A stretch of 18,830 bases of DNA from an uncultured Nocardiaceae bacterium (GTDB taxonomy: Bacteria; Actinomycetota; Actinomycetes; Mycobacteriales; Mycobacteriaceae): positions 1-18,830 of the forward strand of contig CAKZIX010000078.1 of assembly GCA_936936565.1 (NCBI GenBank), in the 5' to 3' direction. Below are positions 1 to 8,433 of the stretch, piece after piece. Within the stretch, counting starts at the first letter, position 1, and every line of letters starts with the position of its first letter. Under the pieces are notes generated by a model, which was not told the DNA's origin, ran no database searches, and saw only the letters and a list, made by a program, of their open reading frames with translations. The position numbers and the translations under genes are program-made.

Positions 1-1982
1 GAGACGCCTGGACGCTCTAGACCACGCTCGGCCACGTGCTCTTCAACGAGCTGCTGCCGGCGGACTACCCGTTCGTCAACGAGCAGATGCCGAAGAAGCG
101 CCAGGCGACGATCATCAACGATCTCGCCGAGCGGTACCCGATGATCGTCGTCGCGCAGACGGTCGACAAGTTGAAGGACGCCGGTTTCTACTGGGCCACG
201 CGTTCGGGCGTCACCATCGCCATGTCGGACGTGATCGTGCCGCCGCAGAAGGCGGAGATCATGGAGCGCTTCGAGGGCCAGGCCGACCAGATCGAGAAGA
301 AGTACCAGCGTGGTGCCCTCAACCACGAGGAGCGCAACAGCGCGCTGGTCAAGATCTGGCAGGAGGCCACCGAAGAGGTCGGCCGTGCGATCGACACCGC
401 CTACCCGGACGACAACCCGATCCCCACGATCGTGAAGTCCGGCGCCGCGGGCAACATGACGCAGGTCCGCTCGCTGGCCGGCATGAAGGGTCTGGTGACG
501 AACCCGAAGGGTGAGTTCATCCCGCGCCCGATCAAGTCCTCGTTCCGTGAGGGCCTGACCGTGCTCGAGTACTTCATCAACACCCACGGTGCCCGTAAGG
601 GTCTGGCCGACACCGCGCTGCGTACCGCCGACTCGGGTTACCTGACCCGACGCCTGGTGGACGTCTCGCAGGACGTCATCGTGCGCGAGCACGACTGTGC
701 CACCGAGCGCGGCATCAACGTCGCGATCGCCGAGCGTCTGGCCGACGGCTCGATCGTGCGGGCGCCGCACGTCGAAACGTCTGCGTACGCGCGGACGTTG
801 GCGACCAACGCGGTCGACGCCGCCGGCAACGTGGTGGTCGAGAAGGGCCACGACCTGGGCGATCCGGCGATCGACGCACTGCTCGCTGCGGGTGTCACCG
901 ACGTGAAGGTGCGCTCCGTGCTCACCTGCACCACCGGCACCGGCGTGTGCGCGACCTGCTACGGCCGGTCGATGGCGACGGGCAAGCTCGTCGACATCGG
1001 TGAGGCCGTCGGTATCGTCGCCGCGCAGTCCATCGGTGAGCCCGGTACCCAGCTGACCATGCGTACCTTCCACCAGGGTGGTGTGGCCGGCGAGGACATC
1101 ACGGGCGGTCTGCCGCGTGTCCAGGAGCTGTTCGAGGCCCGTGTCCCCAAGGGCAAGGCCCCGATCGCCGAGGTCACCGGACGGGTGCGGCTCGAGGACG
1201 ACGATCGGTTCTACAAGATCACGATCATCCCGGACGACGGCTCCGAAGAGGTTGTCTACGACAAGCTCTCGAAGCGTCAGCGCCTGCGCGTGTTCAAGCA
1301 CGACGACGGTACCGAGCGGCTGCTCTCCGACAACGACCACGTCGAGGTCGGCCAGCAGCTGCTCGAGGGTTCCGCCGACCCGCACGAGGTGCTGCGTGTC
1401 ATGGGCCCGCGTCAGGTACAGATCCACCTCGTGCACGAGGTGCAGGAGGTGTACCGCTCGCAGGGTGTGTCCATCCACGACAAGCACATCGAGGTCATCG
1501 TCCGGCAGATGCTGCGCCGCGTCACCATCATCGACTCGGGCTCCACGGAGTTCCTGCCCGGTTCGCTGGTGGAGCGCTCGGAGTTCGAGAACTCGAACCG
1601 CCGGGTCGTGTCGGAGAGCGGTGAGCCCGCCGCCGGCCGTCCGGTGCTGATGGGTATCACCAAGGCGTCGTTGGCCACCGACTCGTGGCTGTCGGCGGCA
1701 TCGTTCCAGGAGACCACGCGAGTCCTGACGGACGCGGCCATCAACTGCCGCTCCGACAAGCTCATCGGGCTCAAGGAGAACGTGATCATCGGTAAGCTCA
1801 TCCCGGCCGGTACCGGTATCAACCGCTACCGCAACATCCAGGTGCAGCCCACCGAAGAGGCCCGCGCGGCCGCTTACGCGGTGCCGTCCTACGACGACCA
1901 GTACTACTCGCCCGAGGGCTTCGGCACCTCCGCGGGTGCGGCCGTCCCGCTGGACGACTACGGATTCAGCGACTACCGCTAG
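1..1982 (+). CDS. rpoC: DNA-directed RNA polymerase beta' subunit, C-terminal part (5' end outside the window)
   Basis: This is the C-terminal half of the RNA polymerase beta' subunit, part of the catalytic core enzyme. Residues below are numbered from the GTG at 36, which is an internal Val codon and not a real start. The bridge helix is at about residues 165-205 (SSFREGLTVLEYF, DSGYLTRRLVDV). The second zinc site has Cys221, Cys298, Cys305 and Cys308, with the spacing of E. coli Cys814/888/895/898. The trigger loop MRTFHQGG starts at residue 342 and holds the Arg and His equivalent to E. coli Arg933 and His936. The C-terminus VPLDDYGFSDYR is typical of mycolata. The catalytic NADFDGD aspartates lie upstream of the window. 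Reading in frame from base 3 gives D-A-W-T-L, then a TAG at 18-20, then T-T-L-G; Glu or Asp is expected at that codon (see findings). A strong terminator follows. The family call is certain. Confidence 0.97.
18..20 (+). other. In-frame TAG codon inside rpoC
   Basis: In the rpoC reading frame the codons before the conserved TTLGHVLFNELL segment read gac gcc tgg acg ctc TAG. The codons on both sides read sensibly as RpoC, and homologues have an acidic residue just before TTLG, so a GAG-to-TAG change is the simplest reading. It could be a sequencing or assembly error near a contig end, or a real truncation. Confidence 0.7.
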
Positions 1983-1989
1983 TCCACCC

Positions 1990-2040
1990 GAGCGAGGGCG
2001 GCCCCGGTTCGATCTGATCGAACCGGGGCCGCCCTCGCTC
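1990..2040 (+). terminator. rpoC terminator with a 24-bp perfect stem
   Basis: The arms 1990-2013 and 2017-2040 are exact reverse complements (24 bp) around a 3-nt loop (ctg), starting 8 nt after the rpoC stop codon. No T-run follows, as is usual for actinobacterial terminators. The palindrome would work in both directions, but no minus-strand gene ends here. Confidence 0.9.
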
Positions 2041-2128
2041 TAGGCATTGCGGCCCTTGTTCGCTTCGGCGGCAGGGGCCGTTGTGCGTGTGTCCACCGTA
2101 AGGTGCAGTGCCTCAGCACGATTCGCTC

Positions 2129-2158
2129 TTGCGCACCGGCTTGCAGACGACGTAGTCT
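2129..2158 (+). promoter_or_regulatory. Candidate promoter for the small secreted protein gene
   Basis: TTGCGC at 2129-2134 and TAGTCT at 2153-2158 are separated by 18 bp, which fits a housekeeping sigma factor of actinobacteria. Transcription would start near 2165 and leave a leader of about 65 nt before the ATG at 2230. The assignment rests only on motif and position. Confidence 0.4.
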
Positions 2159-2160
2159 GA

Positions 2161-2212
2161 TCGGCTGGAGGGGGACCGGAGGGCGCTTCCAGCCGAAGCT
2201 TTCAGCCCTCCG
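2161..2212 (+). promoter_or_regulatory. Two competing inverted repeats in the 5' leader of the secreted protein gene
   Basis: The first repeat pairs 2161-2169 with 2188-2196 (9 bp, perfect). The second pairs 2177-2184 with 2205-2212 (8 bp), with an inner 5-bp stem 2185-2189/2195-2199. The two share bases and cannot form together. The second ends just before the Shine-Dalgarno GAGGAA. They could be alternative RNA folds or DNA operator sites. No known riboswitch class was recognised. Confidence 0.35.
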
Positions 2213-2229
2213 TTCGAGGAAACAATCTC

Positions 2230-2496
2230 ATGAAGAGCTTTTTTCGTCGTGCCCTGATCGTCGTGGGAACGGCGAGTGCCGTCGCGTTCGCCGGAGCCGG
2301 AACGGCCTCCGCCGATCGGCTCGTCTACTCCTACGAGGGCAATTCCGCCAGCATCTGGGACTGGTGTCTGGAGGACGCTTACGACGTCACCACCAGCCCC
2401 TGGTTGCACGCGTACTGCGTGGCACCGCGCCCCGGTTACGCCGAATTGTGGGTGCGCAACGTCATCCCGGGTACCGGTAGCGCCCTGCCGGACTGA
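2230..2496 (+). CDS. Small secreted protein with a Sec signal peptide and two cysteines
   Basis: This 88-aa protein starts MKSFFRRALIVVG, a charged n-region followed by a hydrophobic segment (about residues 8-24) and an AxA-type cleavage site, TASA before Asp29. The mature part is about 60 residues, rich in aromatic residues (Trp43, Trp45, Trp58, Tyr33, Tyr35), with exactly two cysteines, Cys46 and Cys63, that could form one disulfide. The ATG is preceded by GAGGAA at a good distance, and a hairpin overlaps the stop codon, so the gene looks intact and monocistronic. I do not recognise a domain. Small exported proteins of this kind are common in Nocardia and mycobacteria and mostly uncharacterised. 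The protein is probably outside the membrane, in the cell wall or medium; its function is unknown. Confidence 0.8.
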   Translation: MKSFFRRALIVVGTASAVAFAGAGTASADRLVYSYEGNSASIWDWCLEDAYDVTTSPWLHAYCVAPRPGYAELWVRNVIPGTGSALPD

Positions 2497-2531
2497 CCCG
2501 CCGGCTCGTTCCACAGACGTACCGGCGGGTC
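2495..2531 (+). terminator. Hairpin after the secreted protein gene
   Basis: The arms 2495-2504 and 2522-2531 are exact complements (10 bp) around a 17-nt loop. The stem begins inside the TGA stop codon (2494-2496). There is no T-run. It is a plausible intrinsic terminator for the upstream gene. Confidence 0.55.
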
Positions 2532-2568
2532 TCTGACCTGTGCACTCGTCCCGCCCACGAGGTAGTCC

Positions 2569-2664
2569 ATGAGCAGCCCGTTGCGCGGCGGTGATCCGCA
2601 CCGCGTCAGCACCGGTCCGGACGGCGAAGTCGAGGTCGCGGTCAAGGTTCGCCCCGCACTCTGA
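2569..2664 (+). CDS. Possible 31-aa small ORF
   Basis: An ATG at 2569 is preceded by GAGG at 2559-2562, 6 nt away, and opens a 31-codon frame ending TGA at 2662-2664. The product begins MSSPLRGGDPHRV, has an acidic/valine-rich middle (EVEVAVKV) and no cysteines or membrane segment. It lies between the terminator of the secreted protein gene and the promoter of the small membrane protein. I recognise no family. It could be a real small protein, a fragment of a lost gene, or chance; the ribosome binding site is the only positive evidence. Confidence 0.2.
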   Translation: MSSPLRGGDPHRVSTGPDGEVEVAVKVRPAL

Positions 2665-2707
2665 CGCACCGAGCACGCGACGCGCGCGTCAACCGCGATT
2701 TCGGCGC

Positions 2708-2713
2708 TACGCT
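2708..2713 (+). promoter_or_regulatory. -10 element of a leaderless promoter for the small membrane protein
   Basis: TACGCT lies 6 nt upstream of the ATG at 2720, so transcription would begin at or next to the start codon. No Shine-Dalgarno sequence is present, consistent with a leaderless message. Confidence 0.5.
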
Positions 2714-2719
2714 GGGCGC

Positions 2720-2920
2720 ATGGGTAAGGACATCGATCGCATCCGGGCGCGCTCGGCGATGGAGACGATCAAGGAAAGCCCGGTGATCGTCGCGATCGCG
2801 CTGGCCCCGATCGTGGTCGTGGTGGCGCTGGCGTGGTGGCTCGTGGGGCCGTGGCTGGCCATCCTGCTGCTCGTCGGCGGTGGCGCGGCGCTGGTGTTCG
2901 GCGGCAAGTTCCTGCGCTGA
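2720..2920 (+). CDS. Small integral membrane protein
   Basis: This 66-aa protein has a charged N-terminus (MGKDIDRIRARSAMETIKES) followed by about 40 hydrophobic residues from SPVIVAIALAP to GGGAALVFGG, enough for two short membrane helices or a hairpin, and a basic C-terminus KFLR. The reading frame is open further upstream, but the ATG at 2720 has a -10 hexamer 6 nt before it, which favours a leaderless start there. The gene ends 6 bp from the stop of the convergent NTF2-like gene, with no clear terminator between. No domain or function is recognised. Confidence 0.7.
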   Translation: MGKDIDRIRARSAMETIKESPVIVAIALAPIVVVVALAWWLVGPWLAILLLVGGGAALVFGGKFLR

Positions 2921-2926
2921 GCGCGG

Positions 2927-3274
2927 CTACAGCGTCATCGGGGTGAGCACGGCGATCTGCAGTCCGTGCGCTCCGACGACGAGCTGGTAGCAGAAGCGTT
3001 CGCGTGCGGCGCCGCCGTAGGACCAGGTGACGTCGCACCAGACGGTGCCCGGCGCTTCGGCCATGACGGTGAGCGTGTGCGCCACGGCGTCGATGCCGTC
3101 GTATTGCGCCCACGCGGAGTCGAAGAACGCCCGCGTCTGCTCGGCGGAGTCGACGGCAATCGCGTTGCCGGGGAACAGGATCAGCGACGGCACCGCGTAC
3201 AGTGCGGCCATCGCGTCGGCGTCACGAGCCAGTAGCGCGGCGGCGTAGCGGGCGAAGAAGTCGTCTGGGGTCAT
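2927..3274 (-). CDS. SnoaL/NTF2-like domain protein (DUF4440 type)
   Basis: This roughly 115-aa protein (MTPDDFFARYAAALLARDADAMAAL...) has the layout of the NTF2-like fold used by SnoaL and DUF4440 proteins: an N-terminal helix with FFARYAAALLARDADAMAALYA, a turn with proline-rich PSLILFPG, then helices and a curved sheet (GTVWCDVTWSYGG, RFCYQLVVG). Members bind or isomerise small molecules, and many have no known role. I chose the ATG at 3274 because GAGGTG lies 6 nt before it; a GTG at 3283 in the same frame, overlapping the upstream stop by 4 nt, would add three residues. The gene directly follows the SixA-type phosphatase gene and is likely cotranscribed with it. The substrate cannot be inferred. 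Confidence 0.8.
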   Translation of the reverse strand: MTPDDFFARYAAALLARDADAMAALYAVPSLILFPGNAIAVDSAEQTRAFFDSAWAQYDGIDAVAHTLTVMAEAPGTVWCDVTWSYGGAARERFCYQLVVGAHGLQIAVLTPMTL

Positions 3275-3279
3275 CGCGT

Positions 3280-3774
3280 TCACCTCGGCACGTGGAAGGT
3301 CACCAGGTCCAGGAATCCGGTGTCCACGTCGGTCCAGGCGCCGTCGAACTCGAGCACGGCCAGGCCGGACGTGGGAAATTTGACACTGATCGCCTCAGCC
3401 GGGGGCGAACTGCGGTTGGCCGCCAGTTCCCACGCCGTCCACGCTATTCCAGGATTGTGTCCGATGAGCAGCAGCGTGTGCGCGGCGTCGTCGGCGATGC
3501 GCACCAAGTCGATGAGCTGGTGCGGGGACCCGCCGTAGATCGCCTTCTCGAAGCTGACCGGTGCGTCGATTTTGGTGGCCTGCAATGTCTCTCGGGTGCG
3601 GGTGGCGGTCGAACACAGCACCGCGTCGATCGGTGCGTGGTGGGCGCGCAGCCAGTCGCCGGCCAGTCCGGCTTCGCGCTGCCCGCGTTCGGCGAGCGGG
3701 CGCTCATGGTCGGCCACGCCCTCCGGGTAGCCCGACTTGCCGTGCCGCATGAGGATCAGTACGCGCGAACTCAT
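3280..3774 (-). CDS. SixA-type histidine phosphatase (phosphohistidine phosphatase family)
   Basis: This 164-aa protein belongs to the histidine phosphatase (phosphoglycerate mutase-like) superfamily. The catalytic RHG is at residues 10-12 (LILMRHGKSGYP) with nucleophile His11. The second histidine, His106, is in LIGHNPG. ERPLAERGQREA and CSTATRTRETLQ supply the conserved Arg and acid positions. The compact length and the KS after RHG fit SixA, which in E. coli removes phosphate from phosphohistidine on signalling or PTS proteins; the true substrate here is unknown. The ATG at 3774 has TACCGT 6 nt upstream, indicating a leaderless transcript. The gene is divergent from fprB across a 75-bp gap and is followed at once by the NTF2-like gene. 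Confidence 0.88.
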   Translation of the reverse strand: MSSRVLILMRHGKSGYPEGVADHERPLAERGQREAGLAGDWLRAHHAPIDAVLCSTATRTRETLQATKIDAPVSFEKAIYGGSPHQLIDLVRIADDAAHTLLLIGHNPGIAWTAWELAANRSSPPAEAISVKFPTSGLAVLEFDGAWTDVDTGFLDLVTFHVPR

Positions 3775-3780
3775 GCAGAC

Positions 3781-3786
3781 ACGGTA
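3781..3786 (-). promoter_or_regulatory. -10 element of the SixA-type phosphatase gene
   Basis: On the minus strand TACCGT lies 6 nt before the ATG at 3774, predicting a leaderless transcript. A weak -35 candidate, TTGCCG, lies at 3811-3806. Confidence 0.5.
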
Positions 3787-3837
3787 GGCGCACCCGCCGC
3801 ATTTTCGGCAACCCGCGCTGACCCATCCCGGATTCGG

Positions 3838-3843
3838 TAACTT
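3838..3843 (+). promoter_or_regulatory. -10 element of fprB
   Basis: TAACTT lies 6 nt before the GTG at 3850. No Shine-Dalgarno sequence is seen, so fprB is probably leaderless, like its divergent neighbour. Confidence 0.5.
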
Positions 3844-3849
3844 GATGGT

Positions 3850-5435
<1,586 letters not shown>

Positions 5436-5454
<19 letters not shown>

Positions 5455-6230
5455 TCCTCGGTGGCTGCGGCCACCCGCGCGACGGCGCGCACGGACCCGT
5501 CGACGACGAACCACACCTTGAGCACCGGCGTGCCGCCGGTGCCGTCGCCGTTGTCGAAGCGGGTGCGCACCATGACGTGTTCGCGGGCGAGGACGGGGGA
5601 GATGTACTCGATGATCGCCCGGTGCGGACCGGCGATGAGCTTCGGCGCGTCCACCAGACGCTCCTCGACCGCGTGCCAGAACGTCGCGTTGTTGACGTGG
5701 TTGTACTGATCGATGTCGGTGGCGCGCAACGGGAACGGGGAGTCGTTTTCCGATTCCGGCGGGGCTGGCTCGGTGAGCCAGGCGCGCCAGCGCAGCCGGT
5801 GCTCGGAGGTCATCCGGCCCAGGTACTCGAGGCCCTTGTCGCTGATCCGCGTCGGCATCCCGGTGGATTCGCTGATGTTGATCCAGAAGCCTTCGGTCTC
5901 GATCAGCGCACCGTGTTCGCTCTCGATGCTGACCCGCATGTTCGTCCAGCGGGTGGACATTCCCGAGCACCAGCGGCGCAGCCGCAGCTGATCGGGGAAG
6001 TGCACCGGGCGCAGCACGTCGATCACGGTGCGCCGGACCACCCAGATCGGGTCGGTGCGGGCGAACTCGGTGGCCTGCAGGTTTTCGAACGCGACGTCTT
6101 GCAGGTAGCGTGCCACTCCGTCGAGCCGCAGCCGCGTGTCCGGGTCGACATCACCCGCCCGCACCGGCCACGACGTGGCGAATCCGAGCCCCTCCGCGCG
6201 TGCGGGGGAAAGCGGCTGTTCGAGTGACAC
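5436..6230 (-). CDS. Acyl-ACP thioesterase family protein (double hotdog)
   Basis: This 264-aa protein matches the acyl-ACP thioesterase (FatA/FatB-like) family, which releases fatty acids from acyl carrier protein. The first hotdog contains SWPVRAGDVDPDTRLRLDGVARYLQDVA and WVVRRTVIDVLRPVHFPD; the second holds the active-site segment D174-Q-Y-N177-H178-V-N-N. The length suits bacterial members. I chose the GTG at 6230 because AGGAG lies 8 nt before it; the frame stays open further upstream, but without support. The gene lies 91 nt downstream of the PaaI-type gene on the same strand, with an inverted repeat (6250-6265) just before its ribosome binding site. Its last 19 bp are antisense to the end of fprB. 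A role in lipid turnover is likely; the chain-length preference cannot be read. Confidence 0.88.
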
Positions 6231-6249
6231 TTCTCTAGCTCCTACCTGC

Positions 6250-6265
6250 ACAGTGTTCGCACTGT
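6250..6265. promoter_or_regulatory. Candidate operator upstream of the acyl-ACP thioesterase gene
   Basis: acagtg-ttcg-cactgt is a perfect 6-bp inverted repeat, about 20 bp upstream of the GTG at 6230. AT-richer sequence next to it (TAATAG on the minus strand) may hold the -10. The outer half-sites ACAG/CTGT match those of the repeat in front of tetR at 7286-7302, so the same regulator might bind both. Confidence 0.3.
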
Positions 6266-6321
6266 CGATATTGACTCTATTACGCGAACGTAGGTAGCTC
6301 TCGTCCAGCCAGGATGCGGTT

Positions 6322-6738
6322 TCAGGGGGCGATCGAACGCGCCGTCCCTTGTGCGGATGCGACAAGCAGCGCCGCGCCGGCACCGTCGAGGCTGAAGATG
6401 TCGCAACGGCATACCGCCTGCCTGGTGCCGGCGTCGACGACCGTACCGACCGCCCGCAGCAGCGGCCCCTTGGCGGGGCGCATGTACGTGATCGTGAATC
6501 CGGCGGTCAGCACGGCGGCGCCGAGCACGGAGCCCGCCGCGAAGGTGAGCGTGTTGTCGGCGGCGTAGGCGAGCACCCCGCCGTGGACCAGCCCGAACTG
6601 CTGGCGCAGTTCGTCGCGGACCGGGATTTCGAGGACGGCGCGGCCGCGTTCGAACTCGGTGATCGAGCCGCCGACGAGCGCCCCGAAGGGTTGCGCCGCC
6701 AGCACGGCAACGGCGTCGTCGTGGGTGGGTACGGTCAT
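6322..6738 (-). CDS. PaaI-family hotdog thioesterase
   Basis: This 138-aa single-hotdog protein resembles PaaI/YbgC-type acyl-CoA thioesterases. The key segment is FGLVHGGVLAYAADNTLTFA, with His52 followed by GG at the start of the central helix and the conserved acid further along it; TAGFTITYMRPAKG forms the following strand pair. The family acts on acyl-CoA or aryl-CoA thioesters in the cytoplasm as dimers or tetramers. The ATG at 6738 overlaps the TGA of the upstream tetR gene (ATGA), so translation is probably coupled and the two form one operon. The partner regulator and the acyl-ACP thioesterase downstream suggest control of acyl-thioester pools. The substrate is unknown. Confidence 0.88.
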   Translation of the reverse strand: MTVPTHDDAVAVLAAQPFGALVGGSITEFERGRAVLEIPVRDELRQQFGLVHGGVLAYAADNTLTFAAGSVLGAAVLTAGFTITYMRPAKGPLLRAVGTVVDAGTRQAVCRCDIFSLDGAGAALLVASAQGTARSIAP

Positions 6739-7283
6739 GGCTTCCTCCGCAGGGTGTGCCAGGCGGCGTCGGCGAGTGTCGCCGCTGCCGCGGTGGGCGT
6801 TGTCGTGATCTCGCCGGCCAGCCACAGCCGGCTCAGTTCCTGGGCCGGGCCGAGCCACAGGGCGTACAGAATGTCGGCATCGAAGCTGCCGACGGAGCCG
6901 TAGGTTTCGTGAGTGTGCCACCAGCCCAACACATTTCGAATGAACTCGGCGCTGTTGACGAGCCCGGCGGGGCGCTGCATCGCCAGGATCCGCGCCTTGG
7001 CGGGATGGTCTTCCACCCAGCGCAGGTGGCCCGTGACGACGGCCCGGACGCCGCGCTCGGCGTCGCCGCCTGCGCGGAGCTGGTTCCAGAAATCTTCCTG
7101 GTAGTCGTCGAGCGCCTGTTGCCACACCTGCAGGTAGAGCGCCGACTTGTCGGGAAAGTGGTGATAGAGCGCGCCGACACTGACCTGTGCGGACTGCCGA
7201 ATGTCGGCCAGCCGGGCGTCGATGGCGCCCTTGGCGGCGAACTCGGTTTCCGCCGCGGCAAGCAACCGATCTCGAATCTGCAC
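6735..7283 (-). CDS. TetR/AcrR-family transcriptional regulator
   Basis: This 182-aa protein has a TetR-type N-terminal DNA-binding domain: IRDRLLAAAETEFAAKGAIDARLADIRQSAQVSVGALYHHFPDKSALY, with the recognition helix at about residues 33-41 and the diagnostic ALYHHFPDKSALY. The C-terminal ligand-binding domain carries WVEDHPAKARILAMQRP and GWWHTHETYG. The GTG at 7283 leaves only two residues before the HTH helix 1, and a -10 (TAAAGT) ends 7 nt upstream, so the message is probably leaderless. It overlaps the PaaI gene by ATGA and is divergent from the dinB-like gene. It probably represses its own operon through the inverted repeat at 7286-7302. The ligand is unknown; an acyl-CoA is a guess from the neighbours. 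Confidence 0.92.
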   Translation of the reverse strand: MQIRDRLLAAAETEFAAKGAIDARLADIRQSAQVSVGALYHHFPDKSALYLQVWQQALDDYQEDFWNQLRAGGDAERGVRAVVTGHLRWVEDHPAKARILAMQRPAGLVNSAEFIRNVLGWWHTHETYGSVGSFDADILYALWLGPAQELSRLWLAGEITTTPTAAAATLADAAWHTLRRKP

Positions 7284-7285
7284 AG

Positions 7286-7302
7286 ACAGAACTTTATTCT
7301 GT
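7286..7302. promoter_or_regulatory. Candidate TetR operator between tetR and dinB
   Basis: acagaa-cttta-ttctgt is a perfect 6-bp inverted repeat with a 5-bp spacer. It covers the minus-strand -10 of tetR (7296-7291) and the position expected for the dinB -35 (about 7298-7303). This is a typical site for autorepression by a TetR protein. Confidence 0.5.
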
Positions 7303-7318
7303 TTCGCGCCCCGCGCAA
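7291..7318 (-). promoter_or_regulatory. tetR promoter
   Basis: On the minus strand TTGCGC (7318-7313) and TAAAGT (7296-7291) are 16 bp apart. The -10 ends 7 nt before the GTG at 7283, predicting a leaderless transcript. Confidence 0.45.
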
Positions 7319-7320
7319 GT

Positions 7321-7326
7321 TACCGT
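7321..7326 (+). promoter_or_regulatory. -10 element of the dinB-like gene
   Basis: TACCGT lies 6 nt before the GTG at 7333. It is the same hexamer and spacing as in front of the SixA-type gene. I see no LexA (SOS) box between it and tetR. Confidence 0.5.
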
Positions 7327-7332
7327 TGAGAT

Positions 7333-8433
7333 GTGACCGCCGCTGCGTGGTTGTTGCACGTCGACATGGACCAGTTCTTGGCCGCCGCCGAGGTGCGCCG
7401 CCGCCCGCAGCTGGCCGGGCGGCCTGTCATCGTCGGTGGCTCCGGCGATCCGGCGCAGCCGCGCAAGGTGGTCGCCTGTGCGTCGTACGAGGCCCGCGCC
7501 TTCGGGGTGCACGCGGGCATGCCGCTGCGCAACGCGGCGCGCCGCTGTCCGGACGCGGCGTTCGTGGCCGCCGACGGGCCGTACTACGAGCGTGCCTCCG
7601 CCGAGGTGATGGACGTGTTGCGGGAGTTCGGGCCGGTGGAGGTGTGGGGCTGGGACGAGGCGTTCGTCGGGGCGCCCGAGGATCCCGAGCCGTTCGCGGC
7701 GGCGCTGCAGGCCGCCGTGCGCGAACGCACCCAGCTGTGGTGCTCGATCGGCATCGGCGACAACAAGCTGCGCGCCAAGATGGCCACCGGGTTCGCCAAA
7801 CCTGCTGGCATCTATCAACTTTCGGCCGACACCTGGATACCGGTGCTGGGTGCGCGGCGCACCGATGCGCTGTGGGGCATCGGCAAACGCACGGCCGCGC
7901 GGCTGGCCGAGCTCGGCATCGAGACCGTCGCGGAGTTGGCGGGCGCCGATGCGGACCGGCTGGCGGCCGCCTTCGGTCCGACCACCGGTCCATGGCTGGG
8001 CCGCATCGGCAACGGCGACGGCGATACCGAGATCCATACCGAGCCACGGGTGGCGCGAGGACGCAGCCGATCGGTCACCTATCCCGACGACCTCACCGAT
8101 CGCGATGTCATCGACGGCCACGTCGCGGCGCTGGCGTGCGAGCTGGGCGCAGAGGTGATCGCGGCCGGCCGGCGCGTGCTGCGAGTGGCCGTGACGGTGC
8201 GCACCAAGACCTTCTACACCCGTACCAAGATCAGCAAGCTGCCGGCTGCCACCGTCGACGTCGACGAGGTGGTCGCCAAGGCACGCGAGGTGCTCGGCAG
8301 ATTCGAGCTCGACCGCCCGGTGCGGCTGCTCGGGGTGCGGGTGGAACTCGCCGACCTTCCAGTTGACCCACCCGACCCCGGTGGTGGTGGCAAGATCGAA
8401 CCCAACGCCGCCTCGTCAGGAGAGATGCCATGA
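7333..8433 (+). CDS. DinB2-like Y-family DNA polymerase (Pol IV family)
   Basis: This 366-aa enzyme is a Y-family translesion polymerase close to mycobacterial DinB2 (RRRPQLAGRPVIVGG, KVVACASYEARAFGVHAGMPL). The catalytic acids are present: Asp11 in HVDMDQF and Asp108-Glu109 in WGWDEAF. HhH-type residues ALWGIGKRTAARLAELGI lie at about 177-194, and the little-finger segment RVAVTVRTKTFYTRTKI follows. The steric-gate position, aligned with Tyr12 of Dpo4, is Leu16. M. smegmatis DinB2 also has Leu there and is reported to use ribonucleotides. The C-terminus is Gly/Pro-rich and shows no QLxLF-like beta-clamp motif. The GTG start fits a leaderless promoter. The stop overlaps the next gene by ATGA. 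The family call is secure; ribonucleotide use is inferred. Confidence 0.92.
   Translation: MTAAAWLLHVDMDQFLAAAEVRRRPQLAGRPVIVGGSGDPAQPRKVVACASYEARAFGVHAGMPLRNAARRCPDAAFVAADGPYYERASAEVMDVLREFGPVEVWGWDEAFVGAPEDPEPFAAALQAAVRERTQLWCSIGIGDNKLRAKMATGFAKPAGIYQLSADTWIPVLGARRTDALWGIGKRTAARLAELGIETVAELAGADADRLAAAFGPTTGPWLGRIGNGDGDTEIHTEPRVARGRSRSVTYPDDLTDRDVIDGHVAALACELGAEVIAAGRRVLRVAVTVRTKTFYTRTKISKLPAATVDVDEVVAKAREVLGRFELDRPVRLLGVRVELADLPVDPPDPGGGGKIEPNAASSGEMP

Noticed and set aside
6756..8366. Plus-strand open frame of 536 codons across tetR and dinB
   Set aside because: It lies antisense to tetR and in another frame of the dinB-like gene. The composition is Arg/Gly-rich without domains.
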